The notes under the pieces are model-generated. The model had not been told where the DNA came from. It did not search any database and saw only the letters and a program-made list of their open reading frames with translations. Positions 16,611 to 25,489 of a stretch of DNA of 64,000 bases are shown here, in pieces. Position numbers and translations under genes: made by a program. Each line of letters opens with the position of its first letter. Within the stretch, counting starts at the first letter, position 1. The stretch lies in assembly GCF_009755605.1 (NCBI RefSeq), contig NZ_WPNZ01000005.1, positions 186,001-250,000 of the forward strand, written 5' to 3'. This stretch comes from Streptomyces typhae (GTDB taxonomy: Bacteria > Actinomycetota > Actinomycetes > Streptomycetales > Streptomycetaceae).

Positions 16611-16727
16611 GGGCTGGCCGGGGTGGGCCTGAACTGGATTGGATCAGGGTGGGTTCGGGGACGACCCTGATCGATGTCCGGGCCGTCCCTGATTGAGGGG
16701 GGCTCCGGCGGCTGGTGAGCTGTACGC

Positions 16728-17966
16728 ATGAGAAAACGCCAGTCGTCGCGCCGCGTGGCCGCTGTCCTCACTGTGATCGGCGCGCTGACCGCCAGTGCCG
16801 CCCCGGCTCTCGCGGATGCGAGCCGCCCGGCCCCTCGACCGCACGCGAGAACGCAGGCAGTGCTGAACGCCATCGTGGAGCAGGGCACTCCCGGTGTCAT
16901 CGCCCAGGTGAAGGACGCCCGAGGAACCGCCGGAACCGCCGGAACCGCCGGTTCCGGGGAAAGATGGAACGGCCGGGCGGGCGTCCGTGACCTCACCACC
17001 GGTCAACCGCGCACCGCACACGAGAGGTTCCGCGTCGCAAGCGTGACCAAGCCGTTCACGGCGACAGTGCTTCTCCGACTCGAAGCCATGGGGGAGCTGT
17101 CGCTGAACGACAGCGTGGAGAAGTGGCTGCCCGGAGTGGTGCGCGGCGAGGACTACCGCCCCCGGAACATCACCGTGCGGCACTTGCTCAACCACACGAG
17201 CGGCATCTTCGACTACAACATGGACGAGGGCTTCCGCGCCCAGTACGCCGGAGGCGAGTTCGACAAGAACCGACTGCACCGATGGACCCCGGAAGACCTG
17301 GTGTCCATAGCTCTCGCCCACCCGGCGAACTTCCAGCCGGAGCAAGGCAGTCGACCCGGCAGACCCGGAAAGTGGGACTACTCCGACACCAACTACATCC
17401 TGGCCGGAATGATTATCGAGAAGGTCACCGGCAGGTCGTACAAGAAGGCGGTGGAACGCCTGGTCATCAAGCCCCTGAAACTCCGCGGAACGACGGTGCC
17501 CGAGCTGTCACCCAAGGTGCCGGGACCGCACGCGAGGCACTACTCAACCCTCTTCGACGAAAGCCCGGACGCAAAGGTGCGCGACGTCACCGAGTTCAGC
17601 CCCACAGTGGCCTTCGCGGCCGGAGAGCTGATATCGACCGTCGGCGACGTGAACACCTTCATGTCCGAGCTGCTGAGCGGCCGGCTGCTCCCCGAAGCCC
17701 AGCAGCGGGAGCTGCTCGATGCCGTCCATGTCGACGGGGACAAGGGCCACGGCGGGCCCGACGACGTCTACGGCCTCGGCATACGGCACTTCAAGCTCAA
17801 GGAGGGCTGTTGGGCCTGGGGCCACGGCGGAATGGTCCCCGGCTCGGCCACCCGGACCGTGGCCACGCCGGACGGCCGGCAGGTGCTGACGATGAACCGC
17901 AACGGCGACTGGGGGGAACAGGCACTGGAAGACGCGGCTGTGGAGGCGGAGTTCTGCAAGAGCTGA
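16728..17966 (+). CDS. Secreted serine beta-lactamase-like hydrolase / D-Ala-D-Ala carboxypeptidase
   Basis: 412 residues with a signal peptide (VAAVLTVIGALTASAAPALA). The class C beta-lactamase/DD-peptidase triad is present: SVTK (FRVASVTKPF, catalytic Ser and Lys), YSDTN (Tyr of motif 2) and HGG (WAWGHGGMVPG, motif 3). HTSGIFDYN is also typical. A short GTA repeat (residues about 66-75) interrupts the N-terminal strand region. The family hydrolyses peptidoglycan stem peptides or esters; the substrate is not deducible. No operon partner is evident. Confidence 0.9.
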   Translation: MRKRQSSRRVAAVLTVIGALTASAAPALADASRPAPRPHARTQAVLNAIVEQGTPGVIAQVKDARGTAGTAGTAGSGERWNGRAGVRDLTTGQPRTAHERFRVASVTKPFTATVLLRLEAMGELSLNDSVEKWLPGVVRGEDYRPRNITVRHLLNHTSGIFDYNMDEGFRAQYAGGEFDKNRLHRWTPEDLVSIALAHPANFQPEQGSRPGRPGKWDYSDTNYILAGMIIEKVTGRSYKKAVERLVIKPLKLRGTTVPELSPKVPGPHARHYSTLFDESPDAKVRDVTEFSPTVAFAAGELISTVGDVNTFMSELLSGRLLPEAQQRELLDAVHVDGDKGHGGPDDVYGLGIRHFKLKEGCWAWGHGGMVPGSATRTVATPDGRQVLTMNRNGDWGEQALEDAAVEAEFCKS

Positions 17967-18022
17967 CGACCGGGAGGGCGGACGGGACCTGTCGACGAGG
18001 CCCTGATGACCAGGAGTTGACA

Positions 18023-18101
18023 GCCAGGTCCTGACCACCGGGTACGGCGCAACGTCCGAGGCCGCCAGGTCCTGACCACCGGGTACGGCGCAACATCCGA
18101 G
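18023..18101. repeat. 38-bp direct repeat x2 (period 41 bp)
   Basis: Two near-identical copies starting GCCAGGTCCTGACCACC at 18023 and 18064, one mismatch, three bases apart. They lie downstream of the hydrolase gene in a stretch without coding signals. Confidence 0.9.
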
Positions 18102-18239
18102 ACCGGGCGAGCGCGTCTTCTGCCCGGGAAACGCCAGGGCAAACGTCGACGCACGGCAGAACCCGCCGCATGCGCGGACCTCGCACCCCGTGGTTGACAT
18201 CGGCGTAGCCCCAGAGCTGAACGAGGCGTTGCGCTGGAC

Positions 18240-18440
18240 ATGGACAGCGATGACGTTCCGGCCCAGATCCACGCCCAGCTCCTCGGAGCGTACTGGCTCG
18301 ATTCCCCCTACATCGAGCAGTCGCCGTGCTGCTGCACCCTCAATCGCCCCGCACGCCCCCAGGCACTGGTGCTCCGCTCCACCCTGCTCGGACTCGCCTG
18401 CCTGGCCCTCACGCTCAGCGTGGCGGCGCTCTGGGCGTAG
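18240..18440 (+). CDS. Possible small membrane protein
   Basis: 66 residues, with a Cys triplet (SPCCCTLN) and one C-terminal membrane helix (LLGLACLALTLSVAALWA). There is no clear ribosome site or leaderless promoter, and I know no family. The hydrophobic C-terminus and an open frame in the right codon phase support it weakly. Confidence 0.4.
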   Translation: MDSDDVPAQIHAQLLGAYWLDSPYIEQSPCCCTLNRPARPQALVLRSTLLGLACLALTLSVAALWA

Positions 18441-18556
18441 TGCCGCCCGGCAGAGCCCGTCGGGGCGCGACGCCTCGCCCCGCTGGGGCACCGGGCCTGG
18501 CCCCGGCCGACCGGGCCTGGCCTCCGGCCCGCTGTCGGGCTCGCTAGCCTGAGTGC

Positions 18557-18763
18557 GTGGACATCACGCGAACAGAGTGCCCGCAGTGCGGCTCGGAGGT
18601 GACCGGCCTCAACGGCCGCTACGCGTGCGCGCTGTGCGGGTGGGTGAACCACTGGTCACAGGGCACCGCGGACCTGCCGGGCGCCGAGGAGGACCCGGAC
18701 GGGCCGGAGCCCGAGATCGTCCCCCCGGCTCCGCCCGTGCAAGGACCGCCGCACCGCCGGTGA
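18557..18763 (+). CDS. Small zinc-ribbon protein
   Basis: 68 residues from a GTG placed six bases after TAGCCT (18545-18550), the leaderless pattern. CPQCG and CALCG, 15 residues apart, form a four-Cys zinc ribbon. The rest is an acidic, Pro-rich tail. The partner or nucleic-acid target is unknown. Confidence 0.7.
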   Translation: MDITRTECPQCGSEVTGLNGRYACALCGWVNHWSQGTADLPGAEEDPDGPEPEIVPPAPPVQGPPHRR

Positions 18764-18817
18764 ACGGCCTCGCCGCCACTGTCTCGTCTCCCCACCGGCG
18801 CGGCGCCCCCTGCCCGG

Positions 18818-19816
18818 TCAGCGGCCGGCGAGGAGCTCCAGGGTGTCGATCACGCGGTTCGAGAAGCCCCACTCGTTGTCGTACCACGCGACCACCTTGA
18901 CGTGGCGGCCGTCGACGCGGGTGAGGGCCGAGTCGAAGATCGACGACGCGGGGTTGCCCGTGATGTCGGAGGACACGAGCGGGTCCTCCGAGTACTCGAG
19001 GACACCGGCGAGCGGCCCCTCGGCGGCGGCGCGGTAGGTCGCGAGGACGTCGTCGCGCGTGACGTCGCGGGTGACGGTGGTGTTGAGTTCGACGATCGAG
19101 CCCACCGGTACGGGTACGCGGATCGAGTCGCCGGACAGCTTGCCGTCGAGGTTCGGCAGCACGAGGCCGATCGCCTTGGCGGCGCCGGTCGTGGTGGGCA
19201 CGATGTTGACACCGGCGGCGCGGGCGCGACGGGGGTCGCGGTGCGGGCCGTCCTGGAGGTTCTGCTCCTGCGTGTAGGCGTGCACCGTCGTCATGAACCC
19301 GTGCTCGATACCGGCGAGTTCGTCGAGGACCGAGGCCAGCGGCGCGAGCGCGTTGGTGGTGCAGGAGGCGTTCGAGACGATCGTGTGGGCGGCCGGGTCG
19401 TAGGCGCCGTTGTTGACGCCGAACGCGAGTGTGACGTCGGCACCGTCCGACGGCGCGCTGACCAGCACCTTCTTCGCGCCCGCGGCGAGGTGCGCGCGGG
19501 CGGCCCCCGCCGCGGTGAAGCGGCCGGTGGCCTCGAGGACGATGTCGACGCCGAGTTCGGCCCACGGCAGCTGGGCCGGTTCGCGCTCGGCGAGCACCGT
19601 GATCCGGCGGCCGTCGACGACGAGGGCGTCCCCGTCGGCGGTCACCGGGCGCCCGAGCCGGCCGGCCGTGCTGTCGTAGGCGAGGAGCCGGGCGAGAGTG
19701 GCGGGCTCCGTCAGATCGTTGACGGCGACGACCTCAAGAGCGGTGTCGCGCTCCAGCAGGGCGCGCAGCACGTTGCGTCCGATGCGGCCGAATCCGTTGA
19801 TGGCGATGCGAGTCAT
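18818..19816 (-). CDS. gap: Glyceraldehyde-3-phosphate dehydrogenase, type I
   Basis: 332 residues starting MTRIAINGFGRIGRNVLRALL, behind GGGAAGGGA. NAD-binding Rossmann motif INGFGRIGR, catalytic Cys in SNASCTTNALAP, and the C-terminal AWYDNEWGFSNRV are all present. It oxidises and phosphorylates glyceraldehyde-3-phosphate to 1,3-bisphosphoglycerate in glycolysis. The gene stands alone here, not in a gap-pgk-tpi cluster, so it is probably a second isozyme gene, as streptomycetes usually carry several. Confidence 0.95.
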   Translation of the reverse strand: MTRIAINGFGRIGRNVLRALLERDTALEVVAVNDLTEPATLARLLAYDSTAGRLGRPVTADGDALVVDGRRITVLAEREPAQLPWAELGVDIVLEATGRFTAAGAARAHLAAGAKKVLVSAPSDGADVTLAFGVNNGAYDPAAHTIVSNASCTTNALAPLASVLDELAGIEHGFMTTVHAYTQEQNLQDGPHRDPRRARAAGVNIVPTTTGAAKAIGLVLPNLDGKLSGDSIRVPVPVGSIVELNTTVTRDVTRDDVLATYRAAAEGPLAGVLEYSEDPLVSSDITGNPASSIFDSALTRVDGRHVKVVAWYDNEWGFSNRVIDTLELLAGR

Positions 19817-19979
19817 GAGTGAGATCCCTTCCCTTCGCCACCATGCTCTGCCGCGTCCGGCACCGCTGACAGTGGCGGTATCGCCACGGTTCAAAAGGAT
19901 CCCGCCACACGGTCCAGGAGGGTCCAGCCACACGGTCCAGGAGGGTCCCGCCCTACAGTTCGGGGGATCCCGCGCAGGG

Positions 19980-20936
19980 TCACTCGCCCCGGGTGAAGGT
20001 GCGCCGGTACTCGCTCGGTGTGGTGCCGAGGATGTGCTGGAAGTGCAGGCGCAGGTTCGCGCCGGTGCCGAGGCCGACGTCGGCGGCGATCTGTTCGACG
20101 CTGCGCTGCGAGCGCTCCAGGAGTTCGCGGGCGAGGTCGATGCGGGCGCGCATCACCCACTGCATCGGCGTGCAGCCGGTCTCCTCGACGAAGCGCCGCG
20201 AGAACGTGCGCGGGGAGACGCCTGCCTGCCGCGCCAGCGTGTCGAGGGTGAGGGGATCGCCGAGCCGGTGCAGCGCCCACTCGCGGGTGGCCGCGAACCG
20301 CTCGCCGAGCGGCTCGGGCACGCTGCGCGGCACGTACTGGGCCTGCCCGCCGCTGCGGTAGGGGGCGGCGACGAGACGCCGGGCCGCGTGGTTGGACGCG
20401 GCCACGCCGAGGTCGCCGCGCAGGATGTGCAGGCACAGGTCGATGCCGGAGGCGGCACCGGCCGAGGTGAGCACGCTGCCCTCGTCGACGAACAGCACGT
20501 TCTCGTCGACCTTGACGAGCGGATGCCTGGCCGCGAGTGCCCGCGTGTAGTGCCAGTGCGTCGTGGCGCGCCTGCCGTCGAGCAGTCCCGTGGCGGCGAG
20601 AGCGAAGGCTCCCGTCGAGATGGCGGCGAGCCGCGCGCCCCGCTCATGGGCGGCGACCAGCGCGTCGACGACGGCCCCCGGCGGGTCGTCGCGGTCCGGG
20701 AACCGGTAGCCGGGCACGAAGACGATGTCGGCCCACGCGAGAGCGTCGAGACCGTGGCCGACGTGGTACGCGAGCCCGTCGCCACCGGTCACGAGACCCG
20801 GCGCCGCCCCGCACACCCGCACTTCGTACGGCATGCTCGCCCGGGTCGTGAACACCTGCGCGGGAATCCCGACATCGAGGGGCTTCGCCCCTTCGAGCAC
20901 GAGGACGGCTGCGCGGTGTCGGCGGGTGGATGGCAC
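19980..20936 (-). CDS. GlxA-type AraC regulator with DJ-1/PfpI sensor domain
   Basis: 318 residues. The start is a GTG at 20936, six bases after TAACCT on the minus strand, so probably leaderless. Residues 8-190 are a DJ-1/PfpI (GATase-1-like) domain; the nucleophile-elbow position reads AISTGAFALAATGLLDGRRATTHW, with Ser where many relatives have Cys. The C-terminal HTH_18 is at residues 215-315 (LDTLARQAGVSPRTFSRRF, IAADVGLGTGANLRLHF). Divergent or target genes are not obvious. Relatives control nitrogen or secondary metabolism. Confidence 0.9.
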   Translation of the reverse strand: MPSTRRHRAAVLVLEGAKPLDVGIPAQVFTTRASMPYEVRVCGAAPGLVTGGDGLAYHVGHGLDALAWADIVFVPGYRFPDRDDPPGAVVDALVAAHERGARLAAISTGAFALAATGLLDGRRATTHWHYTRALAARHPLVKVDENVLFVDEGSVLTSAGAASGIDLCLHILRGDLGVAASNHAARRLVAAPYRSGGQAQYVPRSVPEPLGERFAATREWALHRLGDPLTLDTLARQAGVSPRTFSRRFVEETGCTPMQWVMRARIDLARELLERSQRSVEQIAADVGLGTGANLRLHFQHILGTTPSEYRRTFTRGE

Positions 20937-21015
20937 GGGGAAAGGTTACGGGCCGAGCGCGGCCGGGCCGGTATCGAGCGGCGGCCGAGCGGACACCCCG
21001 AACCCCGCCGGGTCC

Positions 21016-21396
21016 TCAGTCACCGGCGGTGGCCGACCCGGGTGCGGCGTCGAGCGCGTCGAGCACCGCGTCGCCGTTCTGCCGCGCCCACTCGGTCAGC
21101 ATGTGGATCGGGTCGATCAGGGTCGCCCCGAGCGGGGTGAGTTCGTACTCGACGCGGGGCGGTACCTCGGCGTAGGCGTGGCGGCGGACGAGGCCGTGTG
21201 CCTCCAGTCGGCGGAGTGTCCGGGTGAGCATCTTGCGGGAGATGCCGCCGATCAGGCCGGCCAACTCGCCATGGCGTACCGGGCCCTGGCTGAGGCCGTA
21301 GAGCACGACGACCGTCCACTTGTCGGCGATCAACTCGACCGCCATGCGGGCCGGGCAGTCGGCGAGAAAGGGAGCATCGGGACCGAATCCGCTCAT
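21016..21396 (-). CDS. HxlR-family transcriptional regulator
   Basis: 126 residues beginning MSGFGPDAPFLADCPARM. The HxlR winged helix is clear: CPARMAVELIADKWTVVVLYGLSQGPVRHGEL, GGISRKMLTRTLRRLEAHGLV and the wing PPRVEYELTPLGATL. The N-terminal Cys can act as a redox or electrophile sensor in this family. It is divergent from the quinone-oxidoreductase gene at 21476, an arrangement in which HxlR proteins usually repress the neighbouring oxidoreductase. Confidence 0.93.
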   Translation of the reverse strand: MSGFGPDAPFLADCPARMAVELIADKWTVVVLYGLSQGPVRHGELAGLIGGISRKMLTRTLRRLEAHGLVRRHAYAEVPPRVEYELTPLGATLIDPIHMLTEWARQNGDAVLDALDAAPGSATAGD

Positions 21397-21475
21397 GGCG
21401 CCAAAGGTACCCGGGGGTTCCTGTCGGAGACCTAGCCTGGATCTTCCCCCCCCGCCTTCCCGAGTCAGGAGAGTC

Positions 21476-22405
21476 ATGCGAGTCATCACCCAACAGTCGC
21501 TCGGCGGCCCCGATGTGCTCACCGTCGTGGACGCGCCCGAGCCCCGGCCCCTCCCGACCGAGGTGCTCGTCCGCGTCAGGGCGATCGGGCTGAACCCGTT
21601 GGAGGCGCGCCTGCGTGCAGGAGAGTTCCCGCTGCTCGGCGAGGTGCCGTTCGTCCTCGGCTGGGACATCAGCGGGGTGGTCGCGGACGCGCGGGGGACA
21701 TGACGGCTCAGGCCCGGCGACGAGGTGTTCGGGATGCCGCTGTTCCCGCGGGCCGCGGGCGCGTACGCCGAGGTCGTGGCGGCGCCGGCGCTGCACCTGG
21801 TGCGCAAGCCTGCGTCGCTCTCGCACGTCGAGGCGGCGGCGCTGCCGATCGTCGGCCTGACGGCGTGGCAGGGACTCGTCGACCTCGCCGGTGTGTCCGA
21901 GGGCGACCGCGTTTTGATCCACGGCGGTGGTGGCGGGGTCGGCCACGTCGCGATCCAGATCGCGAAGGCGCGCGGCGCGCACGTGATCGCGACCGCGAGT
22001 GCGGGCAAGCGGGCGTTCGTCGAGGGCTTCGGTGCCGACGAGGTGATCGACTACACGGCGGTCGACTTCACCGAGGCGGTCGGCGACGTCGACGTCGTAC
22101 TCGACACGATCGGGGGCGACACCGCCGAGCGGTCCCTCAAGGTGCTCCGCGCGGGCGGCCATCTGGTGACGGCGGTCGCCGAGGACGATCCGGTGCTCGT
22201 CGCCAGGTACGAGACGGCGGGCATGCGTTTCAGCGGCATCGCGGTCGACCCCGATCCGGTCGCCCTGCGCGGCCTCGTCGCACTCGTCGAACAGGGCAGG
22301 CTCCGGGTCCACGTACAGGAGACGTTCCCATTCGAACGTGTCGCCGACGCCCATCGGCTGCTCGACGGCGGACACCTCCGGGGCAAGCTGGTCCTCACGG
22401 TCTGA
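21476..22405 (+). pseudogene. NADPH:quinone oxidoreductase (zinc-type MDR) interrupted by in-frame TGA
   Basis: The coding frame starts at the ATG at 21476 behind AGGAGAG and continues in the same phase to 22405, but a TGA occupies 21701-21703. Before it the protein reads from MRVITQQSLGGPDVL to SGVVADARGT. After it, RLRPGDEVFGMPLFPRAAG, HGGGGGVGHVAIQIAKA (NADPH-binding) and GKLVLTV follow, all typical MDR sequence. The stop replaces a residue in the connecting strand. Full length would be 309 residues. Possible explanations are a recent nonsense mutation, a pair of compensating indels, or a base-call error. The regulator next door is intact. Confidence 0.8.
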
Positions 22406-22427
22406 CGCCGTACCGGGGCGGGCCGCC

Positions 22428-23156
22428 TCAGGGCGCGCCGAGTCGGTCGGCCAGGTCGTCCAGGCCGTCGGCGTACAGGTCGAAGCGGTCCGTGCTGGTG
22501 GGCGGGTCGCCGACGGGGCGTGCGACGTAAGCGGTGCGCAGCCCGAGGGCTTGTGCTGCGCGCAGGTCCCAGGCGTGCGTGGCCACCATGAGCAAGCGCT
22601 CCGGGGGGCGTCCGGTGACGGTGACCGCCAGTTCGTAGACCGCCGGGTCCGGCTTGTAGGTGCGGGCGTCCTCGGCGGACAGGGCCTGGTGCCAGCGGAG
22701 GCCCGCGTGCGTGTTGACTTCCAGGAGCGCGGTGCGGCTCGCGTTGGAGAGCCCGATCAGCGAGAACCGTTCCGCGAGGCGGGCGAGTCCCGCCACGGTG
22801 TCGGGCCACGGCGGCAGTTTGCGCCCCGCCAGGGCGAGTTCCGCCACGGCGGCCGGATCGTCGACTCCGGCCGCCTCGGCTACCAGCCGGGCGGCCTCCC
22901 GGTCCAGTACGTCGCTGGTGGCGTAGGGCCGGGAGCCGTCGAGCATGCGGCGCTGCTCCGCGTCGATGTGCTGCTGCCACACCGACAGCAGCTTCGCGAC
23001 GGTGGAGTCGTCGTACGGGGAAGGACGCGGGGCGGGCGAAGGGGCGCGGGCGGTGAGTGCACTGATGCCTGCCCGGATGCCCGCGGGTTCGTCCACGAGC
23101 GTGCCGAGCACGTCGAACACGAGGGCGTCGATCTGCAACTGCGAGCCGTTCTCCAT
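22428..23156 (-). CDS. HAD-superfamily hydrolase, haloacid dehalogenase type II
   Basis: 242 residues beginning MENGSQLQIDALVFDVLGTLVDE. Motif I is DALVFDVLGTL (nucleophile Asp), motif II is IGLSNASRT and motif III is YKPDPAVYELA; HAWDLRAAQALGLRTAYV is motif IV. The type II dehalogenase layout hydrolyses 2-haloacids, but many members are phosphatases. It converges on the oxidoreductase pseudogene and is unlikely to be part of an operon with the GNAT gene 125 bp upstream. Confidence 0.9.
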   Translation of the reverse strand: MENGSQLQIDALVFDVLGTLVDEPAGIRAGISALTARAPSPAPRPSPYDDSTVAKLLSVWQQHIDAEQRRMLDGSRPYATSDVLDREAARLVAEAAGVDDPAAVAELALAGRKLPPWPDTVAGLARLAERFSLIGLSNASRTALLEVNTHAGLRWHQALSAEDARTYKPDPAVYELAVTVTGRPPERLLMVATHAWDLRAAQALGLRTAYVARPVGDPPTSTDRFDLYADGLDDLADRLGAP

Positions 23157-23281
23157 ACCCCCTGCAACCACACGCGCGTCAGGATGCTTCCCGCGTGGCC
23201 CGCGCAGCCCGGAGGAACCGGTCCGGACACCGGAGGCAAGCCGCCTGCGCCTCGGCGGAGCGCGCGTGCCCGGCCTGGCCT

Positions 23282-23683
23282 TCAACGCAGCGCGATCAAG
23301 CCCGCGTCCGTCGGTACGAAACCGCACGCCTCGAAGTAGAAGGGGCGCAGGTGCTCGTCGAAGTCGACGTGCAGCCACTCGCAGGACGCCTCCCGCGCTC
23401 CTCGTACCGCCGCCGCCACGAGTTCGGTGCCGATGCCGGACTTGCGCGCGTCCCCGGCGACCATCGTGTCGATGACGAAGGCGTGGACGCCGCCGTCCCA
23501 GGCGACGTTGACGAAACCGACGAGACTGCCGTCGGCCCCTCGCGCGCACACCCAGCCGAGGCTGTGGCGACGCAGTTGTGTCTGCCAGTCGATGGGCAGC
23601 AGGGGGTGCTCGAACGCCTCCGCGTGCAACACGTTGACGGCCTCGTTGTCGAAGTCGCCGCGCCACTCATATGTGATCGTCAT
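23282..23683 (-). CDS. GNAT-family N-acetyltransferase
   Basis: 133 residues. The start is set at 23683 because TACCAT ends exactly seven bases upstream, the leaderless arrangement; a second ATG at 23692 lies within that element. The acetyl-CoA site is in VIDTMVAGDARKSGIGTELVAAAV (motif A, R-K-S-G-I-G), with the C-terminal strand FYFEACGFVPTDAG. The substrate is unknown. Confidence 0.88.
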   Translation of the reverse strand: MTITYEWRGDFDNEAVNVLHAEAFEHPLLPIDWQTQLRRHSLGWVCARGADGSLVGFVNVAWDGGVHAFVIDTMVAGDARKSGIGTELVAAAVRGAREASCEWLHVDFDEHLRPFYFEACGFVPTDAGLIALR

Positions 23684-23833
23684 GGGCCGCATGGTAGGGC
23701 GCGCGGCGACCGGCAGGACGGGTGACCGGCCACCGCCGACGGGTCGCCCGCCCGCGGTGGCCGGGACGGCGCACACGTCCTCAGCAGGGTGCGCCTCGGC
23801 TCGGCCGGTGCTTCGGTCCCTGCGGTCCCGGGA

Positions 23834-25489
23834 TCAGGTCCTGCTCCCGTCCGACCGGCCGAAGAGCTCGATCTCGGAGATCGCCACCTGCTTCTTCGCG
23901 GACGCGGCGTGCGCCGACTCGATGGTGAACCGCACCTTGGTGACCTCCCCGACCCGGAAGGAGCGTCGCTGCCCGCCCGCGCCCGGGTCCAGGGTAAGTT
24001 CACGCGTCGCGGTGGCCCCGTCCTTCTTGGTGACCGTCGCCTTGATGCGGTGGGGCAGCGCGGACTTGCCGAGCTGGTCGGCGCGGGTCGACACGCCCGG
24101 TGTGATGATGACGTCGAGCAGCCGGACGGGACGGGCGAACTGCACCTCGATCCACTCGCCCTGGCCCGACTGCGCGACGCCGGGACCCCACCAGGTGTTG
24201 TTCAGCTTGTCGAAGGCCAGCTTCGGCCCGTGGTCGTCGTACGAGCGCGACGCGCGGATACGGTCCGGCTCGACCGGGGCACGCTTCGCGAAGTGGTCCC
24301 GCGTGGCCTGGTAGCCGTCGGGGATGTACACCAGGCCGAGGATGGACAGCGTCACCACGACGGCGATGGTGATCCAGGTGCCGATGTTGTCGAAGACCCG
24401 GCGCAGCCTGGGACGGTCGCCCGCCCACGGGGTCTCCTGCTGCCCGGGTCCCATGAGGCGGCGCCACCAGGGCCGGTGCGGGGGCGGGGCGTTGTCGCCC
24501 CGCTCGGCGAGCGGCATCGCGCAGCGGCTGCAGTAGTGGCGGTCGGGGTGGTTCGGGGTGGTGCACCAGGGGCAGGGCGCGCCGTGGGCTCCCAGCTGGG
24601 GTCCTGGGGTGCGGACGTGGGGCCGGGCGGTGTCGGGCCGGCCGGGCAGGACCGGGGCCACGGCCGGTGCGGGCGTCGGCGGGGCGGCCGAGGGGTCGGC
24701 CACGGGGACGACGAGGGAACGGGCGCGGTCGGAGACTGGCGCCGCACCGTACGGGGCTGCGGGCGCTGCGGGCGCGGTGGGCGCGGTGGGCGCGGTGGGC
24801 GTCGGGACGGTGGGTGTGGCGTCCGCCAGGTCCGGGGAGCCGCCCCCCGGCATGGGACCGCCCCCTGTCGTGGGGCCGCCCGCCGTCGTGGGGCCGCCCG
24901 CTGCGCCGGTCGCGCCGTGACCCGTGAAGTCGCCGTTGCCCGTGAAGTCGCCGTGGCCGGAGCCGCGTTCGCCGGTGCCGTCCGGGACCGCGCCCGAAGG
25001 GTGGCGCTGCGGCAGGCCGGAGGGAGCGGTGCCCGGTCCGGCGGCGGACGCGGGCACGGGTCCCGTGGCGGGGACGGGCGCCGGACCCGCGGCGTGTGCG
25101 TGCGCGACACCCCCGGCACCGTATCCGGCACCGGACGCCGAGGCACCCGCACCGGACGCCGAGGACGCCGAGGACGCCGAGGCACCCGCACCGGACGCCG
25201 AGGACGCCGAGGCACCCGAAGAAGGCGAGGAAACCGAGGAAACCGAGGAAACCGAGGGAACGGGGGAACCCGAGGAACCCGAAGCGCCCGCCCCGGAAGC
25301 CGCGGAGCCCGACGATGCCGCCGAGCCCGACGAAGCCGCGGAGCCCAACGATGCCGCCGAGCCCGACGAAGCCGCCGAGCCGCCGCGCGCCCCGGCCCGG
25401 TCCCAGCCGAGGACGGCACCGCAGGCATCGCAGAACGACTGCCCGGGTTCCACGCGGGTGTCGCACTCGGCGCAGTTCTGCGTGGTCAT
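23834..25489 (-). CDS. Zinc-ribbon membrane protein of the CIS locus (CisA-like)
   Basis: 551 residues. A zinc ribbon at residues 6-23 (CAEC, CDAC) is followed by about 280 residues of Ser/Ala/Gly/Pro low-complexity sequence. A second zinc ribbon (about 305-326, CPWC, CSRC), a basic stretch and one membrane helix (about 368-388, WITIAVVVTLSILGLVYI) come next. The C-terminal domain (about 410-551) is a beta-sandwich of the discoidin/NADase-associated type (KLAFDKLNNTWWGPG, GEWIEVQFARPVRLLDVIITPGV, KKQVAISEIELFG), predicted outside the cell. It is the last gene of the CIS operon and overlaps the preceding gene by four bases. Position and architecture match CisA, the protein reported to tether cytoplasmic injection particles to the membrane in Streptomyces; that identity is an inference. 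Confidence 0.75.
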   Translation of the reverse strand: MTTQNCAECDTRVEPGQSFCDACGAVLGWDRAGARGGSAASSGSAASLGSAASSGSAASSGSAASGAGASGSSGSPVPSVSSVSSVSSPSSGASASSASGAGASASSASSASGAGASASGAGYGAGGVAHAHAAGPAPVPATGPVPASAAGPGTAPSGLPQRHPSGAVPDGTGERGSGHGDFTGNGDFTGHGATGAAGGPTTAGGPTTGGGPMPGGGSPDLADATPTVPTPTAPTAPTAPAAPAAPYGAAPVSDRARSLVVPVADPSAAPPTPAPAVAPVLPGRPDTARPHVRTPGPQLGAHGAPCPWCTTPNHPDRHYCSRCAMPLAERGDNAPPPHRPWWRRLMGPGQQETPWAGDRPRLRRVFDNIGTWITIAVVVTLSILGLVYIPDGYQATRDHFAKRAPVEPDRIRASRSYDDHGPKLAFDKLNNTWWGPGVAQSGQGEWIEVQFARPVRLLDVIITPGVSTRADQLGKSALPHRIKATVTKKDGATATRELTLDPGAGGQRRSFRVGEVTKVRFTIESAHAASAKKQVAISEIELFGRSDGSRT

